DNA of 64,000 nt. Source: Pseudomonas sp. stari2. GTDB lineage: Bacteria > Pseudomonadota > Gammaproteobacteria > Pseudomonadales > Pseudomonadaceae. The notes below the pieces were generated by a model. It worked only from the letters and a program-made list of their open reading frames with translations, ran no database searches and was not told the origin of the DNA. The stretch spans positions 2,971,501 through 3,035,500 of the forward strand of contig NZ_CP099760.1 in assembly GCF_040760005.1 (NCBI RefSeq), written 5' to 3'. This document shows, one piece after another, positions 8,310-16,301 of the stretch (positions within the stretch are counted from its first letter, which is position 1; every line of letters begins with the position of its first letter). Both the position numbers and the translations under genes were made by a program.

Positions 8310-9341
8310 TCATTTGCTGGCGTTCAACACGATCCGATATCGCGCCTTGCCACTGCGCAAATGGTCAATGGCTTCGTTGACCTTGCTCATTGGGAATTCC
8401 TCGACCTGCGGCAGGATTTGATGCCGTGCGCAGAACTCCAGCATGGTCGCTGCCGTGCCGGGCGATCCAACCGGCGAGGCGGACAAGGATTTCTGCTGGG
8501 GAATCAGGTTGAATACATGCACCGGAATTGCATCGGGCACGATGCCGACGAAGTGCAACCGACCTTTGCCCCGCAGGGTGGCGAGCATGGCCGTCCAGTC
8601 AAGGTTGGCATTGGCGGTAATCAGCAGGAAGTCCAGAGTACCGGCAATCGCTTTCAAGGCATTGCTGTCGGTGGAAGCGACGACCTTGTGGGCGCCGAGG
8701 CGCTTGGCTTCGTCCTGTTTGCTCAGAGATGAGGTGAACGCCGTGACGTCGCAGCCCCAGGCATTGAGGAACCGCAGTGCCAGATGGCCGAGGCCGCCGA
8801 TCCCGACGACACCCACCCTGTCCGTGGGTTTGATATCAAATTCGACGAGCGGGTTGAATACTGTGGAGCCTGCACAGAACAGCGGGCCGGCCAATGCCGG
8901 GTCGAGGTCTTTGGGCAGTGGCAGTGCCCAGGCCCAATGGGTGCGCAGGCGGTCGGCAAACCCGCCGTGACTGCCGATGATCGTGGGTTTGGCCGTGGCG
9001 CAAAGGTGATGCGAGCCTCCCATGCAGGAAGAGCAATGCATGCAGCTGCCCTTGTACCAGCCGATGCCAACCCGCTGGCCGACTTCGAGGCCGCGGACCT
9101 GCGGGCCTGCACGCACGATGCGGCCAACCACTTCGTGACCGGGAATGAACGGGTATTGGCTGATGCCCCAATCGTTGTCGATCAGCGACTGGTCGGAGTG
9201 ACAGACGCCGCAGTATTCCACGGCGACTTCGACTTCTTCATCCCCGAGCGGGCCGGGATCGTAACTGTAACGCTCCAGCGGAGCGCCGGCCGAGGTGGCG
9301 GCCCAGCCGGTGAACGTCGTCGGTTCGGTGTTATTGCTCAC
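8310..9341 (-). CDS. Zinc-dependent alcohol dehydrogenase (cinnamyl-ADH/YahK-like)
   Basis: 343 residues of the medium-chain dehydrogenase family. Catalytic-zinc motif CGVCHSD (about residues 44-50) and PGHEVVG (about 68-74). Structural-zinc cysteines lie in CMHCSSCMGGSHHLC. The nucleotide-binding motif is GIGGLGHLAL, followed by TSSLSKQDEAKRLG, which points to NADP(H). It probably reduces aldehydes or oxidises alcohols in the cytoplasm, and the natural substrate is not known. An AGGTGTCC-type site precedes the start. The following 81-residue gene is on the same strand upstream. Confidence 0.9.
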   Translation of the reverse strand: MSNNTEPTTFTGWAATSAGAPLERYSYDPGPLGDEEVEVAVEYCGVCHSDQSLIDNDWGISQYPFIPGHEVVGRIVRAGPQVRGLEVGQRVGIGWYKGSCMHCSSCMGGSHHLCATAKPTIIGSHGGFADRLRTHWAWALPLPKDLDPALAGPLFCAGSTVFNPLVEFDIKPTDRVGVVGIGGLGHLALRFLNAWGCDVTAFTSSLSKQDEAKRLGAHKVVASTDSNALKAIAGTLDFLLITANANLDWTAMLATLRGKGRLHFVGIVPDAIPVHVFNLIPQQKSLSASPVGSPGTAATMLEFCARHQILPQVEEFPMSKVNEAIDHLRSGKARYRIVLNASK

Positions 9342-9392
9342 AGGACACCTCCAGGTCTGGCGCTGCGGACGCAGCCTGAAGAGTCTAGCGTG

Positions 9393-9638
9393 TCATCGAG
9401 CGGGCGCTATCCAGGTGTCCAGCACGCGCCGGTCCAGTTCTTCCCAATCCGCCATGCCCAGCACGCGTGTGGTGTTGAGCCCGCGCAGATAACCACGTAA
9501 CTGATAGGCCACGGCCCGCACGGTTTCGGAGTCGGCCGCGTCCTGACCCAGCACAGTCTCGTATTCGATGAGGTATTCAGCTACACGGTCGCGGAATTCG
9601 GGCAGGACGGCATCGCGGATCAGATCAAAGGTTCGCAC
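9393..9638 (-). CDS. Small hypothetical protein, all-helical
   Basis: 81-residue acidic protein (MRTFDLIRDAVLPEFRDRVA...) without signal or membrane segment, predicted mostly helical. I do not recognise a family. Regular codon use and a start following GAGGATTTTCC support coding. It reads towards the alcohol dehydrogenase gene with about 50 bp between, so they may be co-transcribed. Confidence 0.6.
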   Translation of the reverse strand: MRTFDLIRDAVLPEFRDRVAEYLIEYETVLGQDAADSETVRAVAYQLRGYLRGLNTTRVLGMADWEELDRRVLDTWIAPAR

Positions 9639-9801
9639 GGAAAATCCTCATTTGTTTTCGTTGTGATCGAGTGTGCAGCAGTCTGCACGCTGCGCAACTA
9701 TTGGTTCAAGTAATAGTGACCATCAAGAAACGCAAGTTCTGCTTTGTGGCCGACAGGCGGAAAATCGCCTCCATCGAAACGCAGCTCAAGGAATTTGCGC
9801 G

Positions 9802-10446
9802 ATGAAGACTTTGACCCGACTGGCTTTGGTCGCCCTGCTGATGGGCGGGGTAGCCACCACTGCACCGACTTACGCAGCCGACGCCGGTACGTGCCATTTT
9901 CTTCCTATCGGCGGCGCCAGCAGCGGGCTGCAGCACTCGCAAACCGTGGGTGTGCTGTACAGCGAAAATACGCTGGAGAACCAGCAATACCTGGAGCGCT
10001 ACCACGACGTGGCGGTGAACGGTGCCAAGGATGCGCTCGATGCGCGGATCCGCGAGGCCTTCGTCAACAGTTCCGACCCGGAACTGGCCATCGACTGGTT
10101 GATGAGCTCGCTGCAACAGCAGTTTCTCTCGGTGACGGTCTACGACAGCCTGGATCAACTGGTGCAGGCCCATCCGGACGTGGTGGTGATGCTCGACACC
10201 CACAACCGTCTGCTGACCCAGCGCAACAGTCAGGTCGAAGCGCGCTTCGCCGCACGTTTCTACGACGCCAACTTGCAATACATCGGCAAGGCCGAAGGTG
10301 CGGTGGAAAAACAGATGCCGTCGGTGTGGGTTCACAACAAGGCAGTGCCCGAGATTGCAGCCCAGATCGAAAAACAACGCGACCTGCAATTCAGCGCCTT
10401 GAAGCAGTTCGATGATTCGCTCAAGGCCCTGGTGAGTGCAGGCTGA
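9802..10446 (+). CDS. Exported protein, paralogue of the lipoprotein at 31583-32296
   Basis: 214 residues. Start chosen at the ATG after CAAGGAA. A Sec signal peptide is followed by cleavage near TYAADA. The mature part contains the stretches AIDWLMSSLQQQFLSVTVYD and VVVMLDTHNRLLTQ, then RFYDANLQYIGKAEG. These line up closely with the lipoprotein gene 22 kb away (AVDWVKASLQRQFGSVTVYP, VVAIVDTHSQLITS, DFYDGKFNYIGTAKG). Function is unknown. A small lipoprotein gene follows about 85 bp downstream on the same strand. Confidence 0.7.
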   Translation: MKTLTRLALVALLMGGVATTAPTYAADAGTCHFLPIGGASSGLQHSQTVGVLYSENTLENQQYLERYHDVAVNGAKDALDARIREAFVNSSDPELAIDWLMSSLQQQFLSVTVYDSLDQLVQAHPDVVVMLDTHNRLLTQRNSQVEARFAARFYDANLQYIGKAEGAVEKQMPSVWVHNKAVPEIAAQIEKQRDLQFSALKQFDDSLKALVSAG

Positions 10447-10531
10447 ACACTTTTATTAAAACTGCAACGGCCGCGCTCGTGACGCTGAACGTTGCTTGAG
10501 AACCGAACCTTTTATTTTCAGGATTTTATCC

Positions 10532-10873
10532 ATGCGTGCCTTTTTTATCCCTGCCATGGCTTCTGCCACTTTGCTGCTGACCGCCTGCGCCTCCGCGCCG
10601 AATGACCCGACGCTGACCTTGCAGACGCACAAGACCCCGGCCCAGTACGCCGAATGCGTCGTGCCGAAATTGCAGGGTCATGCGATGAATCCGACGGTCT
10701 CCCAGACCCAGCGCAGCTACCGGATCGTGGTGCCGAGCAAGGTGTCGGCCGACAACGTGCTGGAAGCCTACAAGGCACAGGACGGTGGCAAGGTGTTTTT
10801 GTACGAGCGCCACTTGCTGGCTTCCAGTTTCATGCCGTCGAGTTTTGAACGGGCAGCCCAGGATTGTCTGTAA
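10532..10873 (+). CDS. Small lipoprotein, unknown function
   Basis: 113 residues beginning MRAFFIPAMASATLLLTACA; lipobox LTAC gives Cys at about residue 19. The mature part has a conserved-looking YAECVVPKLQGH stretch and ends in CL. It likely follows the exported protein at 9802 in one operon and is closed by the terminator at 10936. Family not recognised. Confidence 0.65.
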   Translation: MRAFFIPAMASATLLLTACASAPNDPTLTLQTHKTPAQYAECVVPKLQGHAMNPTVSQTQRSYRIVVPSKVSADNVLEAYKAQDGGKVFLYERHLLASSFMPSSFERAAQDCL

Positions 10874-10935
10874 CGCCTGACAGTCAACGTTTTTGACGAT
10901 GCTCCTTTGGTTGGCCGCAACCAACCAATTTCTTT

Positions 10936-10962
10936 GCCCCGCACCTTGCGGGGCTTTTTTTT
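10936..10962 (+). terminator. Rho-independent terminator
   Basis: GCCCCGC, short ACCTT loop, GCGGGGC, then eight T. It lies downstream of the small lipoprotein gene. Confidence 0.9.
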
Positions 10963-11028
10963 GCCCGGCGTTTCGGTCATTCGGCGCTACGCTGGAAAGC
11001 GAACAAGGTTTCTCGGGAGTAAGGGCCT

Positions 11029-11421
11029 ATGAAGAAAAACAGCATCGACACAGAGGCGGAACAGCCTTCTGCGCTGATCGACGCCAGAATCGCTGAACTG
11101 AACGACTGGCGTGGCCAAAAACTGGCCGAGATTCGCGCGATCATTCACGAGGCCGACCCGCAGGTTGTCGAGGAGTGGAAGTGGCGGGGCGTTCCGGTCT
11201 GGTCCCACGGTGGCATCATTTGCACAGGGGAGACCTACAAGGCTGTAGTGAAAATGACCTTTGCCAAAGGTGCTGCGCTGGAGGACCCCTCGGGGTTGTT
11301 CAATGCCAGTCTGGACGGCAATACCCGGCGGGCGATTGATGTTCACGAACACGACGAGATCGATGCAAAGGCACTGAAAGCACTGGTGTGTTCGGCGATT
11401 ACGTTGAATACAAGAAAATAA
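11029..11421 (+). CDS. DUF1801 (YdhG-like) protein
   Basis: 130 residues, cytoplasmic. The pattern EEWKWRGVPVWSHGGIICTG, followed by ETYKAVVKMTF, is typical of the DUF1801/YdhG fold, small iron-chaperone-like proteins of uncertain role. The start has GGGAGTAAGGGCC upstream. It stands alone between the terminator at 10936 and the tRNA on the other strand. Confidence 0.8.
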   Translation: MKKNSIDTEAEQPSALIDARIAELNDWRGQKLAEIRAIIHEADPQVVEEWKWRGVPVWSHGGIICTGETYKAVVKMTFAKGAALEDPSGLFNASLDGNTRRAIDVHEHDEIDAKALKALVCSAITLNTRK

Positions 11422-11471
11422 TTTGCCGTTGAGGCAGAGATGAAACGGAGGAGGGTGAAACGAGGAAAAAA

Positions 11472-11546
11472 TGGCAGGGGCGGCTGGATTCGAACCAACG
11501 CATGGCAGGATCAAAACCTGCTGCCTTACCGCTTGGCGACGCCCCT
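11472..11546 (-). tRNA. tRNA-Gln (anticodon TTG)
   Basis: 75 nt including encoded CCA. Perfect acceptor stem AGGGGCG/CGCCCCT, D-arm GCCAAGCGGTAAGGC, anticodon arm GCAGG-TTTTGAT-CCTGC with TTG at 34-36, T-arm GTTGG-TTCGAAT-CCAGC, discriminator G. It reads CAA (and CAG by wobble) codons. It sits alone on the minus strand, downstream of the radical SAM gene and perhaps with its own promoter. Confidence 0.96.
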
Positions 11547-11706
11547 GTGGCTATTGCTGTCAGTCCGAGAGGACCTCTGCAACAGTGGGCGGCACTTTAC
11601 CAGCGCTCTTGCATTCTGGGAACCCCTCAGACAAATAAATTTCATGGAAAACAGCTACTTATTTCTCGGAGCGGCCGAAGGGCCGGATTTTCAAGACGTC
11701 TCGGCG

Positions 11707-11739
11707 GTCCAGGCGCCAGAATCCTTCGGGCGCCTGGAC
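11707..11739. other. Strong hairpin downstream of radical SAM gene
   Basis: GTCCAGGCGCC and GGCGCCTGGAC pair perfectly around an 11-base loop just past the stop of the minus-strand maturase gene. There is no T run, so it may stabilise the 3' end of the mRNA rather than act as a classical terminator. Confidence 0.55.
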
Positions 11740-11745
11740 CCGATT

Positions 11746-13209
11746 TCACACCAACGTACTCGGCGCCACCCCCAACAAACCCGTCAACGTGTTCATGATC
11801 GCCTGCTGACGGGCGCGGTCCGTCTGGTGCCTGGCCTCGGCGGCAGCGACGTCGGCGTGGCAGTGCGGGCAGATCGATTCGTGTGGGTGGATGTATTGCA
11901 GGCAGCTGCGGCACAGCGCCAGTTGCACAGGGATGCGTCCTTCCTCAGGCGCTTTCTGGCCCTGATTGACCCAGGCCAGCTTGATCACCTGGCCACTGTC
12001 GCTGACGCTGCTGACCTGCTCGCCGGTGTCGATGCGTTCGGTGATCAGGTCAAAGCGTCCGACAGCAAAAGAGCGCTGCGCCGCGTCTTCGATCTTGACG
12101 ATGCGCTCGCGCAGTCCGCGTTTCTGCAATTCCAGGGTGCGGTAATGGCAGTATGGATTGTTGCCGGGTTTGCCCAGCAGCGAGTGCGATGTCCAGGTGC
12201 AGCCGCCCCGGCACACGTCGTTGTAATAGCAGCTGCGGCAATAGCCCCACAGGTCGTCGACCGAGCGCAGACGGCCGAAGTGAATGCCTTCGCTGTAATG
12301 CCAGATATCGTGCAGGCTCATGTTGCGCACGTTGCCGCCGGAGAAACCGACGGTCGCCAGTGACGGGCAGCCTTTCACCGTGCCGTCGGCTTCGAGCGCC
12401 AGTACGGTCTGACCCGCCGCGCAGCCGCTCCAGTGCACGCGTTCGTCACCGAAGCCACGCCACAAATGTTCGTAAGGGCCGTAGTAGCCGATGTTGTTGC
12501 CGACGTTCATCAACAGGCCGCGATCCACGCCTTCGCGGTACAGGCGCGCGAGCAGCGGCATCACTTCCAGCAATTGATAGGGTTGCAGCAGCAGTTCCGG
12601 GTGATCCACGGCATTGCCCATGGCCACGGTGATCTGGATCTGCCAGTGGGTGGCGCCGAGTTCGATGATGGTGTCCATCAACTCCGGCAAGTCAGGCAAG
12701 GTGGCCGCACCGATCTGGGTGTTGACGCTCACCGCCAGCCCGGACGCCTTGGCCCGGCGCAGGGTGTCGACCGCCTTGTCGAACGAACCGGGCACGTTAC
12801 GCACCTTGTCGTGCAACGGCGCGAGCCCATCCAGAGAAATCCCGACTCCGTTGAGTCCTGCATCGACCGCTGCCTGCATCTTCGCCGGCGTCAGATTGCG
12901 CCCACCGGTCTGGATCGCGCAGTACATGCCGTGGTCGTGGATGGCCTGGATCAGTTGCGTCCAGTCCTTGCGCAAATAGGCTTCGCCGCCGATCAGGGTG
13001 ATCTCGCGGGTGCCGAGGGCGGCGAGGGAATCGATGACATCGAGGCATTCACGGGTGTTGAGTTCATCGGGGCGTCGGTGCCCAGCGCGTGAGCCGCAAT
13101 GCAGGCATTTGAGGTCGCAGGCCAGGGTGATTTCCCAGACCACGTGCACCGGCACGTAGCGTTTTAGATCGGTGTCACTGAGGTAGCGGGCAGGGCGGAT
13201 GTCTGTCAT
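11746..13209 (-). CDS. Radical SAM/SPASM maturase associated with GDL-motif (DUF1843) proteins
   Basis: 487 residues. The radical SAM iron-sulfur motif CxxxCxxC is CDLKCLHC (about residues 31-38), with GGEAYLR and further SAM-site motifs after it. A SPASM region (about residues 265-370) has the cysteine pattern CAAG, GCPSL, then CRSCYYNDVCRGGC and a later C. Unusually, the C-terminus adds a zinc-ribbon-like CRSC...CPHC (about residues 430-450). SPASM enzymes typically modify peptides. The three genes just upstream on the same strand all end in one GDL domain and are the likely partners. I recall this enzyme type being named for association with GDL-motif peptides. An AAGGATCTCCC site supports the start. 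Confidence 0.88.
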   Translation of the reverse strand: MTDIRPARYLSDTDLKRYVPVHVVWEITLACDLKCLHCGSRAGHRRPDELNTRECLDVIDSLAALGTREITLIGGEAYLRKDWTQLIQAIHDHGMYCAIQTGGRNLTPAKMQAAVDAGLNGVGISLDGLAPLHDKVRNVPGSFDKAVDTLRRAKASGLAVSVNTQIGAATLPDLPELMDTIIELGATHWQIQITVAMGNAVDHPELLLQPYQLLEVMPLLARLYREGVDRGLLMNVGNNIGYYGPYEHLWRGFGDERVHWSGCAAGQTVLALEADGTVKGCPSLATVGFSGGNVRNMSLHDIWHYSEGIHFGRLRSVDDLWGYCRSCYYNDVCRGGCTWTSHSLLGKPGNNPYCHYRTLELQKRGLRERIVKIEDAAQRSFAVGRFDLITERIDTGEQVSSVSDSGQVIKLAWVNQGQKAPEEGRIPVQLALCRSCLQYIHPHESICPHCHADVAAAEARHQTDRARQQAIMNTLTGLLGVAPSTLV

Positions 13210-13311
13210 GGGAGATCCTTGCGCACGATCCTGTGCGCGGCACGATTGGACTGACCTCGATTCGCTGCAGACCGGGCGGGGCCAGCAGTGACCTCGCCCG
13301 GGGCCTGCGGT

Positions 13312-13890
13312 TTAGCGTGCTTCCAGACGCGCGATTTCTGCGTTCAGTTGCTCAAGGGCACTGCGCAATGCGCCCTGATGGGCCAGTTGCTGTTCGCCCT
13401 GTTGCACCACGGTTTTCAGCTGCGCCAGATCGCCACTGGTTTGCGCCTGTTGCACGGCCACGGCGTAGAGCGGCTGGAAGTGACGCTCGTGGGGTTGCGG
13501 CTCGATGGTCGGCGCCTGATGCACGGCAACGTGCCTCACGTAATGCCACTGGCCGCCCTCGTTGTAACGGTAATCGACAAAGCCGCTGGTCCAGTCGTCG
13601 AGGATGCCCTTGAGGCTGAAGGTCTGCGCAATCTGGCTCAGCGGACCGCTCGGGCTGCCATCGAGGGTGAGAATGATGTAATTCTCGGTCGATGGGGTCA
13701 GCCGGGCTTCGGAATAGTCGCCCCAGACCCGGGCATGGAAATTGACCGGCGGCCAGGTGCTTTGAAAGACGCTGGCAGCGCCGCTGACTTTTTTACGCAC
13801 GGTATCGACCACAAGGTCGAGGGTCAGGACTGGTGCGCCGAGCAAGGAATTACTGGCGATGAGGCGGGTATGAAAAAGTCCAATCGACAT
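13312..13890 (-). CDS. DUF1842-DUF1843 protein (GDL motif)
   Basis: 192 residues. The N-terminal about 125 residues (LFHTRLIASNSLLGAPVLTL..., RVWGDYSEARL) match my recollection of DUF1842. The C-terminal 50 residues form the DUF1843 domain, LYAVAVQQAQTSGDLAQLKT, ending in a heptad-like helix EIARLEAR. There is no signal peptide. It is the closest of the three GDL genes to the radical SAM maturase, about 100 bp upstream of it on the same strand. Role unknown; possibly a substrate or scaffold of the maturase. Confidence 0.82.
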   Translation of the reverse strand: MSIGLFHTRLIASNSLLGAPVLTLDLVVDTVRKKVSGAASVFQSTWPPVNFHARVWGDYSEARLTPSTENYIILTLDGSPSGPLSQIAQTFSLKGILDDWTSGFVDYRYNEGGQWHYVRHVAVHQAPTIEPQPHERHFQPLYAVAVQQAQTSGDLAQLKTVVQQGEQQLAHQGALRSALEQLNAEIARLEAR

Positions 13891-13932
13891 GGTGCTTACT
13901 CCCTTAAGTGAATGGCGGACTCAGTGGTCGAA

Positions 13933-14565
13933 TCAGCGGGCCTGCAACTTGCTGATTTCGCTCTTGGCGGCGTCCAGTGCCTTTTGCAGTTGGGGTTGCT
14001 GATCCAGTTGCTGCTGGGCGAGCTTCGCCAGGTTTTTCATCTGGGCCAGGTCGCCGCTGGCGATGGCGCTCTGGATCGGTGCGGCATACAGCGGCAGGAT
14101 CGGCGGATGCGGAAGAATCACCGGGCCGGGATGGAACGGCTGGAAGACATTCGAGGGCACCTCGACCAGATGGGCCGGCACGTTGTTCAGTTCGTGCCAG
14201 CGTTGCCCGTCGAAATACTCGTAATTGGCCACGCCCTCACGCCAGTCGGTGCCGACCACCAGCTGAATCTTGAAGTTCACGATGGAGTTGGAGCCGGGGC
14301 CGCCTTCATTGCCCTCGGCGGTAATCAGGATTTTACTGACACCGGGCTTCATGACCGTCAAGTAGGTGTATTCGCCCCAGACATCCGAATCGATGTCCAG
14401 CGGAGGATTGGTTGCCTGAGTGATGGCGGAGGTGCCGCTGACTTCATGCTGCGGTGTGGAAACCAGCAGGTTGAGCGCAAGGCTTTGGGCCCCCGGCTGA
14501 CCCGTTCCGATCCGATAGCTCACGGGGAACAAGCCGACATTTTGTTGCTGAACTGAACCAGACAT
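13933..14565 (-). CDS. DUF1842-DUF1843 protein (GDL motif), second copy
   Basis: 210 residues from the ATG after a perfect GGAGGC ribosome site; an ATG 15 bases upstream is less well placed. Same two-part layout as its neighbour: a beta-rich DUF1842 domain (DVWGEYTYLTVMKPG, YEYFDGQRWHELNNVP), a proline-rich hinge (HPGPVILPHPPILP), then DUF1843 with LYAAPIQSAIASGDLAQMKN and a C-terminal EISKLQAR. It is clearly a paralogue of 13312-13890; the hinge sets it apart. It is co-oriented with the maturase and presumably in one operon. Confidence 0.82.
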   Translation of the reverse strand: MSGSVQQQNVGLFPVSYRIGTGQPGAQSLALNLLVSTPQHEVSGTSAITQATNPPLDIDSDVWGEYTYLTVMKPGVSKILITAEGNEGGPGSNSIVNFKIQLVVGTDWREGVANYEYFDGQRWHELNNVPAHLVEVPSNVFQPFHPGPVILPHPPILPLYAAPIQSAIASGDLAQMKNLAKLAQQQLDQQPQLQKALDAAKSEISKLQAR

Positions 14566-14599
14566 GTGAATTGCCTCCATTGCAATGTGGTTGATGGCC

Positions 14600-14785
14600 T
14601 TAGTGTTTTTCCAGACGGGAAACTTCTTTGGCCAGTTTTTCGTACGCGGTTTGCAGCTCCTTCGCTTCCGGCTTCGTTGAATCGCGCTGCTTCAACAAAG
14701 TCTTCATCTGTTGCAGATCGCCTCCCGTGATGGCGCTCTGGATGGCGACGCCGTAAGGCGGCATGTTGTGTTTTGAGCCAGTCAT
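14600..14785 (-). CDS. Stand-alone DUF1843 (GDL motif) peptide
   Basis: A 61-residue protein that is almost only the GDL domain: MPPYGVAIQSAITGGDLQQM, then a Lys/Glu-rich helix ending EVSRLEKH. Start taken at the ATG preceded by GAGGAAACC; a longer frame upstream has no ribosome site. Shared positions with the two neighbours are Y, Q, A, GDL, Q, K, a later L..A and the final E...L pattern. Being small, abundant-looking and first in the operon, it is the best candidate for a maturase substrate. No Cys or Ser/Thr-rich core is present, so the modification, if any, is not predictable. Confidence 0.78.
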   Translation of the reverse strand: MTGSKHNMPPYGVAIQSAITGGDLQQMKTLLKQRDSTKPEAKELQTAYEKLAKEVSRLEKH

Positions 14786-15344
14786 ATCGAGGGTTTCCTC
14801 GTGGTGGTTGCCGAACATCCCCTTCAGGCGAGGGGCGTCTTTCCTGACAGGCAGGCGACAGCCAGCGGCAGGAAACACTGGCGACAGTGGTGCCTGGCGA
14901 GGTGAAGGCCTGATCCGTCCGGATCCGTCAAATCGTGGTGATTGAATGGGCGCCGATGCGACGCCGTGGGCGTCAGCCGAAACCGTCCGGTCTGCTGTCC
15001 GGCCTGCTGCTCGGAGTCGGGAGGCGCGTCTGCCGTGGCAGAGGGCAAGAGAAGTTCGCCTGTACGTTGGTCATCTTTCTGTCCTTGATAGAAAGCAACG
15101 AAACACAGGGATAGGTTGTTCACTCATCAAGAGTGCATTAACCCGCAAGCACAAAAACCATCCCTGATTTTTCTTCCAGTGCTGCTGATGGCGTTCGTCG
15201 AGAGACGATTGCCCAGTGGCCAGCATATCGCCAGCCACGCAACCCTAGCCCTGTTTACCGGGGCCTGCCAGAAAAAGCGCCGAACGGTCGTGGCCGCTGC
15301 TATCCTGCGCGAATCATGAAGCAGGCAGTGGATAAGCGCGCTGT
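14786..15344. other. Leader/promoter region between GDL operon and LysR gene
   Basis: 559 bp between divergent transcripts. On the minus strand it holds a candidate 33-codon ORF (listed separately) and overlapping short frames. The half near the LysR gene looks non-coding. It must contain the promoters of the GDL operon and of the LysR gene. Confidence 0.4.
14973..15074 (-). CDS. Candidate small ORF (33 codons) upstream of GDL peptide
   Basis: Reads MTNVQANFSCPLPRQTRLPT and ends DGFG. It is preceded by a well-placed AAGGA seven bases before the ATG. It is Pro/Arg-rich with one Cys. It lies upstream of the GDL genes on their strand. Another frame is open across the same stretch from a GTG at 15123, so this could be chance. 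Short length and lack of a homologue in the window make this a weak call. Confidence 0.3.
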   Translation of the reverse strand: MTNVQANFSCPLPRQTRLPTPSSRPDSRPDGFG

Positions 15345-16262
15345 ATGAACACGAATCGTGACCAGTTTCCCTTGCCCGAAGACCTAAAGGTCTTCCTCAC
15401 CGTCATCCGCAAAAACAGCTTCGCCAGCGCCGCCGACGAGTTGGGCTATTCGCCGGCGTACGTCAGCAAGCGCGTCGCAGTGCTCGAAACCACGCTTTCG
15501 ACAAAACTGTTGCACCGCACCACCCGACGCATTGCACTGACCGACGACGGCGAGCGGGTGCGGATCTGGGCGGAGAAACTGCTGGGTGATTTCGATGATT
15601 TTCTCGGCGAGATTGCCCAGGCCCGGCACCAGCCGGCGGGTTCGCTGCACATTTGCAGCAGCTTCGGTTTCGGCCGCAATCACGTCGCGCCGGCGATCAG
15701 TGAACTGTCCCGAACGTGCCCGAAACTCGACATTCGGCTCGACGTGTTCGACCGCGTGGTCGATCTGGTGGGCGAGGGCTTTGATCTGGAAATTCTCGTC
15801 GGCGATGATCTGCCGGGCCAGCATCTGGCGCGCAAACTGGTGAGCAACCGGCGGGTGCTGTGCGCCACGCCGGGGTACCTCGAACGCCGGGGCACACCGC
15901 AATCGCTTGAAGACCTGAAAGACCACGATTGCCTGGTGCTCAAGGAGCGCAACAATTCATTCGGCATCTGGAACCTGACCCGCGACGGGCAAGAAGAATC
16001 GGTGCGGGTCAGCGGCCCGTTGTCCTCCAACAGTGGCGAAATCGTGATGGAGTGGGCCTTGAGCGGCGGCGGAATTCTGTTGCGCTCGATGTGGGACGTC
16101 AAACCGATGCTCGAACAGGGGCGGCTGGTGCAGGTGCTGGCGGATTACACCCAGAGCGCCAATGTCTGGGCGGTGTACCCCACACGGCTCAGCGAGTCGG
16201 CCAAGTTGCGGGTGTGTGTGGAGTTTCTCGAAGAGTATTTCCGCGACTTGTCCGTCGAATGA
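15345..16262 (+). CDS. LysR-family transcriptional regulator
   Basis: 305 residues. N-terminal winged helix-turn-helix (DLKVFLTVIRKNSFASAADE, then LGYSPAYVSKRVAVLE) at about residues 14-70. The rest is a periplasmic-binding-protein-like effector domain, with the FGFGRNHVAPAI stretch typical of the DmlR-like group. It is convergent with the minus-strand leuD-like gene and separated from it by a terminator. In other pseudomonads such regulators sit by alternative leuCD-type dehydratases, so it may control that pair, which is inference. Confidence 0.88.
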   Translation: MNTNRDQFPLPEDLKVFLTVIRKNSFASAADELGYSPAYVSKRVAVLETTLSTKLLHRTTRRIALTDDGERVRIWAEKLLGDFDDFLGEIAQARHQPAGSLHICSSFGFGRNHVAPAISELSRTCPKLDIRLDVFDRVVDLVGEGFDLEILVGDDLPGQHLARKLVSNRRVLCATPGYLERRGTPQSLEDLKDHDCLVLKERNNSFGIWNLTRDGQEESVRVSGPLSSNSGEIVMEWALSGGGILLRSMWDVKPMLEQGRLVQVLADYTQSANVWAVYPTRLSESAKLRVCVEFLEEYFRDLSVE

Positions 16263-16263
16263 G

Positions 16264-16297
16264 AAACCGGGTGGTTCAGTGAGCCACCCGGTTTTTT
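16264..16297. terminator. Bidirectional terminator
   Basis: AAACCGGGTGG, loop, CCACCCGGTTTTTT. It lies between convergent lysR and leuD-like genes. Confidence 0.9.
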
Positions 16298-16301
16298 GTG
16301 T

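Noticed and set aside
15071..15127. 18-codon frame upstream of the GDL operon as a gene of its own
   Set aside because: There is no ribosome site and it is too short to judge; kept only as part of the finding on the leader region.
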